A stretch of 64,000 nt of DNA, taken from positions 122,780 through 186,779 of the forward strand of contig CAMYKZ010000004.1 of the NCBI GenBank assembly GCA_947259045.1. Direction: 5' to 3'. A program made the position numbers and the translations under genes. Each line of letters starts with the position of its first letter. The stretch's first letter is position 1. The notes beneath the pieces were generated by a model. The model saw only the letters and a program-made list of their open reading frames with translations. It did no database searches and was not told the origin of the DNA. This DNA comes from an uncultured Afifella sp. GTDB taxonomy: Bacteria; Pseudomonadota; Alphaproteobacteria; Rhizobiales; Afifellaceae. Shown in pieces: positions 34,767 through 43,352 of the stretch.

Positions 34767-35294
34767 TTAGCCGTAATAAAGGTTTGTCAGGATCCCGCGC
34801 GGGAACCGGACGCGTAAAAGCAGGTCGAATGTGAAAAAGATCACTGCCGGCGTCATGATTGCGACGAGGCCGGCAACCCAGGCACGGCGCTCTCCCCAGG
34901 CGAGGCACATCGTAAAGAGTACGATTCCCAGCGCAAGAAACATGTCGAAGTTCACCGTCACGACATAGAAGACGGCCAGCAGCGACCCGGTCACCCAGGT
35001 CTGCCAGGGCAGGTCCGGGCGTGTGCGCCGCTCCGAACGCAGCATCTGCAGAATCAGAACCACATTGAGGATTGCGATGACCGCCATCAGGAACATCGGG
35101 AAAACACGGGGCTGCATGGAATCTCCGACAATAAGATCCGGCGCCTCGTCAAGTGTCGTCGCCACGTACGTCACGACAATGCAGAACAGGAAAATGAACG
35201 CCGGAACGGCCCAGTCCATCAGGCCGTGGCCGGCAATAAGGCGCGGCCCCGGCAGGCTGGCTGCGGAGGCCGCTTGTTTTGTCGGATCAGACAT
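34767..35294 (-). CDS. tctB: Tripartite tricarboxylate transporter small permease TctB
   Basis: This 175-residue protein has four TM helices (WAVPAFIFLFCIVVTYVAT, FPMFLMAVIAILNVVLILQ, WVTGSLLAVFYVVTVNF and WVAGLVAIMTPAVIFFTF) and a C-terminus RVRFPRGIL typical of TctB. It lies between tctC (21 bp upstream) and tctA (14 bp downstream). Confidence 0.92.
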   Translation of the reverse strand: MSDPTKQAASAASLPGPRLIAGHGLMDWAVPAFIFLFCIVVTYVATTLDEAPDLIVGDSMQPRVFPMFLMAVIAILNVVLILQMLRSERRTRPDLPWQTWVTGSLLAVFYVVTVNFDMFLALGIVLFTMCLAWGERRAWVAGLVAIMTPAVIFFTFDLLLRVRFPRGILTNLYYG

Positions 35295-35315
35295 ATGGTA
35301 TGACGGATCCGTCGA

Positions 35316-36284
35316 TCACAGGCCCATTTTCTTGATGGCCGGTTTCATGTCCGCGATCATCTTGTTGATCTGGTCACCCCATTCGTCGGCACCTGCGACA
35401 GACGAGGCGTCAAGTCCGACGGATGTCAGGTAACCCTGATAGACGGCATGTTTCATGGCCTTCATAAGCCCGTCTTCCAGGGTCTTCGTCTGATCGTCAG
35501 GGGTTGAGGCATAGGTGACAAAACCGCGTACGGTGGACAGAACGACGTCGATGCCAAGTTCCTGCGCCGTGGCTGCATCAGGGATCGGCCCCATCCGCGC
35601 CTTGCCAAGAACGATCAGCGGGCAGATATCACCGGCTTCGATCTGTGCCGAGGCTTCCGAGAGGTTGAGGACGCCGATATCGACAGCACCTGCAACCAGC
35701 TGCGTCGCCACTTCACCGCCACCGGAGAACGGCACGATGGCCGGCTGGGTCAGGCCGCCCTTGTCGGCAAATATAAAGGTTGTGATATGGTCGATGCCGC
35801 CGGCATTGGTCGTGCCGAATTTCAACTCATTGTTTTTCATCGCATCGACAAGCTGCTGACCGGTCTTGTACTGGCTGTTGCAGTTGGCCATGAAAATCTG
35901 CGGATCGTCGGTGCCGCGGGCGATCGGACGGATATCCTCCACCTTCATCTTGGTCTTGTCTTTGGCAAGGGTGATGGCGTGACCGATCGTGAAGGCCAGG
36001 ATGACGTGACCGTCAGCCGGCTGATCGATGAAATAGTTCATCGCCGATGCGCCGTTTCCGCCGCGTTTGTTGACGACAACCATGTCCTGTTTCAGTTCGC
36101 GGCGGGAGCGAATCATCATCATTCGCGTTGTCACGTCGGTGCCGCCGCCGGCGCCGGCATGGGTTACCACTTCAAATGTCTTGGACGGGAATTCCTGGGC
36201 GAATACGGCGCTGGCTGAAAGCGCCGTTGCCGTGATGGCAACAATTCCGAGTGTTGATCTGCGTACGATGGTATCAAACTTCAT
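35316..36284 (-). CDS. tctC: Tripartite tricarboxylate transporter binding protein TctC
   Basis: This 322-residue periplasmic binding protein has a signal peptide cut near VFAQEFPSK and the opening strand FEVVTHAGAGGGTDVTTRMMM of the TctC/Bug family. GGNGASAMNYFIDQPADGHVI and LKFGTTNAGGIDHITTFIF are further family segments. A GGGAGGTAG ribosome-binding site precedes the ATG. Ligands are usually di- or tricarboxylates or aromatic acids; the CoA-linked enzymes downstream suggest a carboxylate handled as a thioester. Confidence 0.93.
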   Translation of the reverse strand: MKFDTIVRRSTLGIVAITATALSASAVFAQEFPSKTFEVVTHAGAGGGTDVTTRMMMIRSRRELKQDMVVVNKRGGNGASAMNYFIDQPADGHVILAFTIGHAITLAKDKTKMKVEDIRPIARGTDDPQIFMANCNSQYKTGQQLVDAMKNNELKFGTTNAGGIDHITTFIFADKGGLTQPAIVPFSGGGEVATQLVAGAVDIGVLNLSEASAQIEAGDICPLIVLGKARMGPIPDAATAQELGIDVVLSTVRGFVTYASTPDDQTKTLEDGLMKAMKHAVYQGYLTSVGLDASSVAGADEWGDQINKMIADMKPAIKKMGL

Positions 36285-36420
36285 TTTCTACCTCCCAGTA
36301 GGTGACTTTGCGGGTATTCAATGCGCGGAGACTGCGACATTCGCATTGTTATTTCAAGGGCTTGATTAAAACTGAGTCAACTCTTCGTTGCATTAACATA
36401 TTCTCCCCAGCAGGAAGGTT

Positions 36421-37263
36421 TCAGCCGATATCGACACCGGCCTCGAGCGCGCGGGCGATCATGTAATCCCGCCCGACCAGCATGTCGTCGATTGTGCCGA
36501 AGCCGTTGGTATAATGGCCTTCATAGCCGAGCCCTTCGATTTTGGCGAACATGGCGCCGAAATCGATGGTGCCTTCACCGGGCTGCTGATGGATCTCGTA
36601 AGAACCGTTATTATCCGCGATGCGGACCTCGCGGCAAAGGCTGAAATCCATCGCGTCGACAAAGTTGGCGATGCCGACGCCGGGCAGGAAATGGGCATGG
36701 TTGGCGGTGAACGACCATTTGATGTTCGGGCTCTGCAAAGCGTCAAAGAAAATCCGGCATTCCGCCGGCGTCACCGGCATGTAATTGACCTCCGCAAGCA
36801 CCGGTTCCCAGTTGAGATTCTCCAGCAGCAGCAGCGCGCCCTTCTTTTCCGCATAATCTCCCATGCGCTGCAGCCGCTCGATCGCCGCCTGCATGCGTTG
36901 TTTGCGGCAGGCGGTGAAATGGTAACCGCCGTGCACCACGATCCATTCCGCGCCGACTTTCTGCGACAAGTCGATATAGGCTTTCATATAATCGTCGACG
37001 GCGTCGCGGCAGTAAGGCGAAAATTCCGCGACATTGACGCCCGACAATGTGTGCAACCCGAGATGGATGCCGTGCTTTTCGCAGGCCTCGCGGACGGCCT
37101 TGCATCGGGCATCGTCGAAACTTTCCAGTGCATTGGGATGAATGTCGGTCTGGGTGTCGATGTAATAGACCCCGTTGCGCGCCGCCCATTCGATTCCTTC
37201 TTCCACCGGCAGCCTGCGGCCGAGATCGACACCGATGCGTTCCTTCAATGGCCGTTTTGCCAT
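36421..37263 (-). CDS. Sugar phosphate isomerase/epimerase family TIM barrel D
   Basis: This 280-residue xylose-isomerase-like barrel has metal-ligand-type segments LLLENLNWEP, SFTANHAHFL, VRIADNNGSYEIHQQPGEGTIDF and a C-terminal YTNGFGTIDDML. GCAGGAGGCGATC precedes the ATG at 37263. It follows tctCBA in the same direction and precedes the coding region for an enoyl-CoA hydratase on the map (that gene is transcribed first). The substrate is unknown. Confidence 0.85.
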   Translation of the reverse strand: MAKRPLKERIGVDLGRRLPVEEGIEWAARNGVYYIDTQTDIHPNALESFDDARCKAVREACEKHGIHLGLHTLSGVNVAEFSPYCRDAVDDYMKAYIDLSQKVGAEWIVVHGGYHFTACRKQRMQAAIERLQRMGDYAEKKGALLLLENLNWEPVLAEVNYMPVTPAECRIFFDALQSPNIKWSFTANHAHFLPGVGIANFVDAMDFSLCREVRIADNNGSYEIHQQPGEGTIDFGAMFAKIEGLGYEGHYTNGFGTIDDMLVGRDYMIARALEAGVDIG

Positions 37264-37275
37264 GATCGCCTCCTG

Positions 37276-38088
37276 CTATTTTCCGGCAAATTGCGGCTTG
37301 CGTTTTTCCATGAAGGCGCGCCGGCCTTCGATATAGTCTTCGCTGTCGAAGCAGGCCTCCACCATCTCGTCCAGCCGGGCGACGTCCCGGTCCGCCGGAT
37401 CGCGGTCGATATCAAGCGCAACAGCCTTGACCGTGGCAATCGTCATCGGCGCGTTTTCGCGGATGCGGGCGGCGTAATCGTCGACAAATGCATCCAGCAT
37501 CGGGCCGGCGAGAACCCGGTTGACCAGGCCCATATCATAGGCTTCCTGGGCCGAGAACTGCCGCGCGGTATAGAAAATTTCCTTGGCCATCGAGGTGCCG
37601 ATAACGTCGGCAAGGCGCTTGACGCCGGGATAGCCGTAACCGAGCCCGAGCCGCGCCGCCGGGACGCCGAAGCGCGAGCGTTCCTCGCAGATGCGCAGGT
37701 CGCAACAGATGGCCAGCGCCAGGCCGCCACCGATGCAATAGCCCTTGATGACCGCAATCGTTGGTTTGGGGAAAGTCTGCAGCGCATTGTAGAACCGCGA
37801 CGATGTCGCCTGGTAATGCAGCACGTCCTTTTTTGTCGAGCGCTCGGTTTCAAACTTGGATATATCGGCTCCGGAGGCAAATGCCTTGCCGCCGGCACCG
37901 CTCATAATCAGTAGCCGGACGTCCGGATCGTTCGCCATGGCTTCCACCGCATCCGTTGCCGCTTCCCACATGTCCAGGCCGATGGCGTTATGGCGCTGCG
38001 GATTGTTGATGACGATATGGCCGACCTGATCCACGATGCCTGCGCGGATCTTGCCGCCGGCAAAATCGTTCAATGCGCCCTGCTTCAT
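37276..38088 (-). CDS. Enoyl-CoA hydratase/isomerase family protein
   Basis: This 270-residue crotonase-fold protein shows the first oxyanion-hole segment GGKAFASGADISKFE near residue 68, the second at GYCIGGGLALAICCDLRI near residue 112, and the catalytic-region PAARLGLGYGYPGVKRL. The C-terminal end EGRRAFMEKRKPQFAGK is typical. Its start overlaps the stop of the CaiB-family gene by 4 bp, so the two are translationally coupled. It probably acts on the CoA-thioester made by that transferase. Confidence 0.92.
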   Translation of the reverse strand: MKQGALNDFAGGKIRAGIVDQVGHIVINNPQRHNAIGLDMWEAATDAVEAMANDPDVRLLIMSGAGGKAFASGADISKFETERSTKKDVLHYQATSSRFYNALQTFPKPTIAVIKGYCIGGGLALAICCDLRICEERSRFGVPAARLGLGYGYPGVKRLADVIGTSMAKEIFYTARQFSAQEAYDMGLVNRVLAGPMLDAFVDDYAARIRENAPMTIATVKAVALDIDRDPADRDVARLDEMVEACFDSEDYIEGRRAFMEKRKPQFAGK

Positions 38089-39278
38089 ATGACATTGTCC
38101 TTGCGAAAGGTTTCGATGGCCGCGCTGTCATAACCGAGATCAGCGAGGATTTCTTCGGAATGCTGGCCGAGCGTCGGCGGCGGGCGGCGAATCTCGGATT
38201 TCGACCGGCTCATTGTGATCGGCTGGCCGACCAGCTGCGAGGGGCCGCGTTCCTGGCTGATCACATCGCGCGCTATCCCCAGATGCTGTACCTGGGGCGA
38301 GGCGAATGTCTTGTCGATAGTGTTGATCTCGCCGCAGGGTACGCCGGCTTCATTCAGCCGTTCGATCCAGTTCTGCGATGTGTCCTTGCGGGTCAGCTCG
38401 TTGATCAGCGCGTTCAGCGCCTTGCGGTTTTCGCTGCGAGAGGGTCCGTCGGCATAATCATCGGCGTCCAGCCGGGCATCGCCCAGTTCGCGCTTGAACC
38501 GTTCCCAGATCGGCTGGCCGGCGCTGGCTATGTTGATATGTCCGTCAGCGGTTTCGAACACGCCGGTGGGGATCGATGTCGGATGATCGTTGCCGGCCTG
38601 GCCCGGCACTTCGCCGTCCATCAGCCAGCGGGTAGCCTGGAAATCCAGCATGAACACCTGGGCCTGCAGCAGCGAACTCTGTATCCACTGGCCCTCGCCG
38701 GTGCGCTCGCGCGCCAACAGCGCCAGCAGCACGCCCTGGGCGGCAAAAATGCCGGCGCACAGATCGGCGATCGGGATGCCGACACGCATCGGACCCTTGC
38801 CCGGTTCGCCGGTGATCGACATCAGCCCGCCCATGCCCTGGGCGATCTGGTCGAAGCCCGGCCGGGCGGCGAGCGGTCCGTCCTGGCCGAATCCGGAAAT
38901 GGAGGCATAGACCAGCCCTTTGTTGAGCGGCTTCAGGCTGTCATAGTCGACGCCGAGCCGGTGTTTGACGTCGGGCCGGTAATTTTCCACCACCACATCG
39001 GCGGTCGCCGCCATCTTGCGGAAGATCTCCACGCCGGCCTCAGATTTCAGGTTCAGCGTCATGGAGCGCTTGTTGCGGTGCAGGTTCTGAAAGTCCGACC
39101 CGTCGCGCGATCCGCCCATATTATTGGCGCCGGCCGTATCGTTGGTCGGCATCTCGATCTTGATGACATTGGCGCCCCAGTCAGCCAATTGCCGAACACA
39201 GGTCGGCCCCGCCCGGACCCTGGTCAGGTCGAGGACGGTATAGGGTGCCAGAATATCACTGGCCGGTTCAAATCCCAT
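38085..39278 (-). CDS. CaiB/BaiF-family CoA transferase (Gln in place of catalytic Asp)
   Basis: This 397-residue family III CoA-transferase has the N-terminal VLDLTRVRAGPTCVRQLADWGANVIKIE motif, NKRSMTLNLKSEAGVEIF, VVENYRPDVKHRLGVDY and ASISGFGQDGPLAARPGFDQIAQGMGG. The strand that carries the catalytic aspartate in formyl-CoA transferase (GQxVDxS) reads GQWIQSSLL here, so Gln replaces Asp. A CGAGGGAGAT ribosome-binding site precedes the ATG at 39278. It is probably expressed with the PdxA-like gene upstream (18 bp) and the enoyl-CoA hydratase downstream. Confidence 0.9.
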   Translation of the reverse strand: MGFEPASDILAPYTVLDLTRVRAGPTCVRQLADWGANVIKIEMPTNDTAGANNMGGSRDGSDFQNLHRNKRSMTLNLKSEAGVEIFRKMAATADVVVENYRPDVKHRLGVDYDSLKPLNKGLVYASISGFGQDGPLAARPGFDQIAQGMGGLMSITGEPGKGPMRVGIPIADLCAGIFAAQGVLLALLARERTGEGQWIQSSLLQAQVFMLDFQATRWLMDGEVPGQAGNDHPTSIPTGVFETADGHINIASAGQPIWERFKRELGDARLDADDYADGPSRSENRKALNALINELTRKDTSQNWIERLNEAGVPCGEINTIDKTFASPQVQHLGIARDVISQERGPSQLVGQPITMSRSKSEIRRPPPTLGQHSEEILADLGYDSAAIETFRKDNVI

Positions 39279-39296
39279 TCTAACAATCTCCCTCGA

Positions 39297-40298
39297 TCAT
39301 GCGGCAGCAGCCCGTTTCGCCTGTGCCATGCTGGTCAGGATTTCAAATGCGTTCTGTGTCGATTGCAGTGAAGCAATGCCCTTGCCGACGATGTCATAGG
39401 CGGTACCGTGCGCCGGAGTTCCGATCGGTACCGGCATGCCGGCAAGCACCGTGACGCCGCCGTCGAAACCCATCATCTTCATCGCGATCTGGCCCTGGTC
39501 GTGATACATGGTGACGACGCCGTCGAAATCGCCGGCCTTTGCTTTCAGAAAGACCGTGTCGGAGGGATAAGGCCCGTCGGCCTTGATCTGCTGCGCCCTG
39601 GCGCGGGCAACTGCCGGCGCGATGATTTCGATTTCCTCGGTGCCGAAATTGCCGCCGTCGCCGGCATGGGGATTGAGCGCTGCGACGCCAAGCCGGGGCC
39701 GGGCGATGCCCGATGCGCGCAGATTGTCGTCGAGCAGGCGGATCGCTTCGAAAATCGCCTCTCCCGACATCAGCGAAGCGACATCTTTCAGCGGCACATG
39801 CGAGGTCACCCGGCTGGTCCACAGGCCCGCCATGATATTGATTTCGCCGACATGGTTCGCCCGCTCGCCCCACCATTTCGCCATCCAGCGGATTTCGTCC
39901 TCGTGGCCGAGATCGGCCATGTGCATGGCGGCCTTGTTGAAGGGCAGGAACATGATGCCGTCGACCTCGCCTCCTGCCGCCATCTCAAGCGCCCGGTCCA
40001 GGCATGCCAGGATCGACAGGCCGCCCTTGCGGGTTGCTTCGCCCGGCGTCACATCGGCCGCGTCGATGGTGTCAAACGGCTGGAAGGCAAATCTGTTGCC
40101 GCCGTCCAGATCCACGTCCAGCCCGGCGGCGGCAAAGCCGGCTTCGATGACATGGCGATCGCCAATGACGGTAAGATTTGCACGCTCGAATGTTTCCGGC
40201 GCGGCGAGCAAGCGGGCCAACAACTCCGGTCCGACGCCGTTGGGATCGCCGGGGATGATGGCAAGCGTCGGCAGAGTGTCGTTAGAGTTTTCAGGCAT
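39297..40298 (-). CDS. PdxA-family 4-hydroxythreonine-4-phosphate dehydrogenase-like protein
   Basis: This 333-residue protein begins with LAIIPGDPNGVGPELLARLL and has the metal-binding histidine region VTSHVPLKDV, LNPHAGDGGNFGTEE, MYHDQGQIAMKMMGFDGGVTV and TPAHGTAYDI. PdxA makes pyridoxal phosphate, but PdxA2 paralogues oxidise tetronate-4-phosphates. Placement with a CoA transferase, a hydratase and a TctC transporter, and away from ksgA or surA, favours a catabolic PdxA2-like role. It is the first gene of the minus-strand group that runs to 36421. Confidence 0.85.
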   Translation of the reverse strand: MPENSNDTLPTLAIIPGDPNGVGPELLARLLAAPETFERANLTVIGDRHVIEAGFAAAGLDVDLDGGNRFAFQPFDTIDAADVTPGEATRKGGLSILACLDRALEMAAGGEVDGIMFLPFNKAAMHMADLGHEDEIRWMAKWWGERANHVGEINIMAGLWTSRVTSHVPLKDVASLMSGEAIFEAIRLLDDNLRASGIARPRLGVAALNPHAGDGGNFGTEEIEIIAPAVARARAQQIKADGPYPSDTVFLKAKAGDFDGVVTMYHDQGQIAMKMMGFDGGVTVLAGMPVPIGTPAHGTAYDIVGKGIASLQSTQNAFEILTSMAQAKRAAAA

Positions 40299-40545
40299 AT
40301 GGGGATTATCCGGTTTTGTTCAGTTTGCAATAAATTCGCAAATGCCGCGCTTGTCCACACCCAGCGTGGGAATGTTTTGCAGATACCGGTTTGCATTTGC
40401 GCTGAGAGGCGGCCAGTCGGCATCTGACCGGTCATGAATATGTCCGGCCACATCCGCCTCGCCCCGACAGAGGCGTTTGCCGCGCTGTGGCGGCCGGGTC
40501 GATTATCCCTCGACGATCGCACGGACAAGTCGGTAGTCTGTGAAC

Positions 40546-40974
40546 ATGACGGAAAACAAGACCCGGCCCACCAGTGCCGACGTGGATGGCTTTATCGATG
40601 CCGTCGCCGACGAACGCCGGCGCGCCGATGCCCGCGTGCTGCTTGAGATGATGGTACGCGTGACCGGTTTCAAGCCGGTCATGTGGGGCGACAATATCGT
40701 CGGCTTCGGGCAGTATCATTACAAATACCCCTCAGGCCGCGAGGGCGATTTCCTGCTCACCGGCTTTTCGCCGCGCAAGACGGCGACAAGTATCTACATC
40801 ATGCCCGGTTTTGCGCCCTATGAGCGCCAGTTGGCAAAACTCGGCAAGCACAGGCACAGCGTGTCCTGCCTCTATATCAACCGCTTGGAGGCGGTCGACC
40901 TGTCCGTTCTGGAGACTATTGTCGGCGATTCCGTCAGGCGGATGAAGGAGATCTATCCGCAATGGTCGGCGTGA
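40546..40974 (+). CDS. DUF1801 domain protein
   Basis: This 142-residue soluble protein has the YdhG-like fold signatures MMVRVTGFKPVMWGDNIVGFG, YHYKYPSGREGDFLLTGFSPRK and YIMPGFAPYE. The domain is of unknown function and common in soil bacteria. The ATG at 40546 is used; a GTG at 40540 is in frame. It is isolated, with a 247-bp gap to the divergent PdxA-like gene, and the cytochrome gene converges on it. Confidence 0.82.
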   Translation: MTENKTRPTSADVDGFIDAVADERRRADARVLLEMMVRVTGFKPVMWGDNIVGFGQYHYKYPSGREGDFLLTGFSPRKTATSIYIMPGFAPYERQLAKLGKHRHSVSCLYINRLEAVDLSVLETIVGDSVRRMKEIYPQWSA

Positions 40975-41022
40975 TGCGTTTGCCGGGATGCGAATTGTCC
41001 GCCCAGCTGGACGATAGACCGG

Positions 41023-41472
41023 TCAGTTGATCCCGTTCGCCCGCTGCAGTTCGCGCACATAGGCTATTATGGCGAGGATTTCCGGCTCGGTGACTTCCGG
41101 CCGCGCCGGCATGTTGCCGAATTTCCAGTGATGTGCCCTGACCCCGTTTCGAGCCGCCAGTTGAAAGGCCTGATCACCATGGTGGTTCGGCTCGTAGATC
41201 CTGTGCACCAGCGGGGGGCCCTTTCCCGAACCGGCAGCGTTTTCGCCATGGCAGTCGGCGCAGGAGCGCTCGAACAGGATCGCGCCGTCCTGGGCGACAG
41301 CGGTAAGGCCTTGCGGCAGCTTGACCGCAACCATCGGTTCAGTGGAGGCAGCAGGAGCAGCGCCGGCTTCCGGCGGCGCGTCGGACGCTGGAGCCTGCAA
41401 GTACATCCACAGGCCAACGCCCGCCGCGATAATCAAAACGGCAAGCAAAATCGGAGTGATCGGGTTTTTCAT
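41023..41472 (-). CDS. Membrane-anchored c-type cytochrome A
   Basis: This 149-residue protein has an uncleaved N-terminal anchor (ITPILLAVLIIAAGVGLWMYL), an Ala/Pro-rich linker and a class I cytochrome c domain with haem motif CADCH near residue 73 and the axial methionine in FGNMPARPEV. It would face the periplasm. It is divergent from the group at 41611-43275, which ends with a second cytochrome of similar design. Partner oxidoreductases are not encoded nearby. Confidence 0.9.
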   Translation of the reverse strand: MKNPITPILLAVLIIAAGVGLWMYLQAPASDAPPEAGAAPAASTEPMVAVKLPQGLTAVAQDGAILFERSCADCHGENAAGSGKGPPLVHRIYEPNHHGDQAFQLAARNGVRAHHWKFGNMPARPEVTEPEILAIIAYVRELQRANGIN

Positions 41473-41610
41473 GAGGCTCCATCCGGATGTTTCCGGTAAC
41501 GCTTGAACCTTACATAAACTGGAAGGTCAAGCCAATGGTTCACATGAAATTGAGGATGCCCGGCAAGTCTGCCGTTGAACAATCGGCGGAGGCCCGTTAG
41601 CGGATAGGGC

Positions 41611-42003
41611 ATGTTCGATTTTGGCCGCCTTTTTGCAAGACTGTTCGTCGTGACCATTCTGATGGCGATGACGTCGGGCGCCATGACGCCGCAGGCTGCG
41701 GCAGACGCGGTCAGAACCGCAGACGCTGTTGCCGCCGTGGAAATGCCGGCTGACGTCGCCGGCACGGCAATGTCGGGCTGTGCGCCTTCATCATCACAAA
41801 CCTTTGTCAGTGTGCCGGAACCGTCAAAATGCAAGATGGGCCGGTGCCGCTCGCATCTTTGTGTCGGCGATTATCTGTCTCCGGGCAGGGCAGACCTCAG
41901 CCCGGCGATGAATGCTCTTCCGAGCGTCAGCAGGCCTGCGAACCGCTGGAACAGCATCGAACTTGGCCAGAGTCCGCCACCGCCCAGGCCCGGCCTCTCC
42001 TGA
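41611..42003 (+). CDS. Hypothetical exported small protein with CKMGRCRSHLC motif
   Basis: This 130-residue open frame has a probable signal peptide (FARLFVVTILMAMTSGAM, cut near QAAADA), an alanine-rich stretch, three closely spaced cysteines in CKMGRCRSHLC near residue 75 and a proline-rich end (SPPPPRPGLS). I do not recognise the family. The cysteines and the neighbouring cytochromes suggest metal or redox chemistry outside the membrane, which is an inference. It precedes the L,D-transpeptidase gene by 76 bp. Confidence 0.55.
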   Translation: MFDFGRLFARLFVVTILMAMTSGAMTPQAAADAVRTADAVAAVEMPADVAGTAMSGCAPSSSQTFVSVPEPSKCKMGRCRSHLCVGDYLSPGRADLSPAMNALPSVSRPANRWNSIELGQSPPPPRPGLS

Positions 42004-42079
42004 ACACTGATCCTGAACGGCAACATCGTGCTGCGTCAGCGATCATTATTTCCGGCTGATGGCCGGCGGAGAGAGCTTT

Positions 42080-42784
42080 ATGAACATCGATATGAACAGG
42101 CGGCATTTTATCACCATGACCGGCGCTGCCCTTTTGCCGGCACTGCCGGCCTGTACAACAACGCAGAATTCCGACGCGCCAGAACCGGCCCTTCTGCCGG
42201 TCTCTGCCTCGTCCTACGGCGCCGTGCCGTCGGAGCGGTTTCCGTTGCCGGCGATCGACATCAAGAAGGTCGATACGCGCTATCTGCGGCAATTGGTGCG
42301 CTACCGCACGCGCGAGGTCCCGGGAACGATCGTCGTCGATCCGAACGCGAAATTCCTCTATCTGGTTCAGCCCGGCAACAAGGCGATGCGGTACGGCATC
42401 GGTGTCGGGCGCGCCGGGTTTGCCTGGGCCGGACGGGCCTATGTCGGCTGGAAACGCGCCTGGCCGACCTGGACGCCGCCGGCATCAATGATCGAACGAC
42501 AGCCGGAGCTGGAAAAATACCGCGAAGGCATGCAGCCCGGACTCGACAATCCGCTGGGCGCCCGGGCCGTCTACATTTTCCAGGATGGCCGCGACACGCT
42601 TTACCGCTTCCACGGCACCAACGAACCCGCGTCGATCGGCAAGGCGGTTTCCAGCGGCTGTATCCGGATGTTCAATCAGGATGCGATCGATCTATATAAC
42701 AGGGTGCAGACCGGCGCCGCCGTTGTCGTGCTTGGCAATCCGCAGCCGCAGTTTGACGCCCCGTTTGACCAGAACGTCGTTTGA
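42080..42784 (+). CDS. L,D-transpeptidase (YkuD) with Tat/lipoprotein-like signal
   Basis: This 234-residue protein has an N-terminal signal with NRRHFITMTG followed by a hydrophobic stretch and LPALPACTTT, which could be both a Tat and a lipobox (C) signal. The catalytic domain shows the YkuD motif HGTNEPASIGKAVSSGCIRMFN with nucleophile cysteine. It crosslinks or modifies peptidoglycan, or attaches proteins to it. The ATG at 42080 follows GGAGAGAG. Many Rhizobiales carry several of these; this one sits between the exported cysteine protein and a cytochrome gene. Confidence 0.9.
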   Translation: MNIDMNRRHFITMTGAALLPALPACTTTQNSDAPEPALLPVSASSYGAVPSERFPLPAIDIKKVDTRYLRQLVRYRTREVPGTIVVDPNAKFLYLVQPGNKAMRYGIGVGRAGFAWAGRAYVGWKRAWPTWTPPASMIERQPELEKYREGMQPGLDNPLGARAVYIFQDGRDTLYRFHGTNEPASIGKAVSSGCIRMFNQDAIDLYNRVQTGAAVVVLGNPQPQFDAPFDQNVV

Positions 42785-42798
42785 ATTGGAATGATCAG

Positions 42799-43275
42799 AT
42801 GCAAATTCGCCCCATCAATATTGGCCTTGTAGCCACCACTGCAATCGCCACATCTGCGGCAATTGCATACTTTGTTATGAGTGCCGGGCTGACAGAAGCC
42901 GGCCTCTTGAAACCGGATGATCCACAGGTGATCGCCCGCGGCCAGCAGGTCTACGCTGAAACCTGCGCCTCCTGCCATGGCGCAGATCTGAAAGGTGAGC
43001 CAAACTGGCGCTCGCCGGACAGCGACGGCATGCTGCCGGCGCCGCCGCAGGACGAGACCGGCCATACCTGGCACCATTCCGAAAAGCTGCTTTTTGAACT
43101 GACCAAATATGGCATTGCCGCAGCCAGCGGCCTCAAGGATCACAAGACGCGGATGCCGATCTATGACGGCGTCCTGTCTGACGATGATATCATCGCCGTC
43201 CTGTCGTTCATCAAAAGCCGCTGGCCGGAAAACATCCAGCAACGCCATAGCGAAATGAGCGCCCACGATCAGTAG
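42799..43275 (+). CDS. Membrane-anchored c-type cytochrome B
   Basis: This 158-residue protein has an N-terminal anchor (INIGLVATTAIATSAAIAYFVM) and a cytochrome c domain with haem motif CASCH near residue 54, an E-x-W-rich middle and a methionine ligand candidate in HKTRMPIYDG. The ATG at 42799 begins 14 bp after the L,D-transpeptidase stop, so the genes probably share a transcript. Its design is like cytochrome A at 41023-41472; the two flank the same small locus. Confidence 0.88.
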   Translation: MQIRPINIGLVATTAIATSAAIAYFVMSAGLTEAGLLKPDDPQVIARGQQVYAETCASCHGADLKGEPNWRSPDSDGMLPAPPQDETGHTWHHSEKLLFELTKYGIAAASGLKDHKTRMPIYDGVLSDDDIIAVLSFIKSRWPENIQQRHSEMSAHDQ

Positions 43276-43352
43276 GGCCCGACCGTCCGGCGATTGCGGC
43301 TTCCGGTCCGGCTCTGTTAAGCAAGGTAAAACGACCGGGAGCGCAATTCATC

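Noticed and set aside
42791..42799. Earlier starts (TTG at 42781, ATG at 42791) for cytochrome B
   Set aside because: The ATG at 42791 is out of frame, and the TTG would only add six residues before a good membrane anchor.
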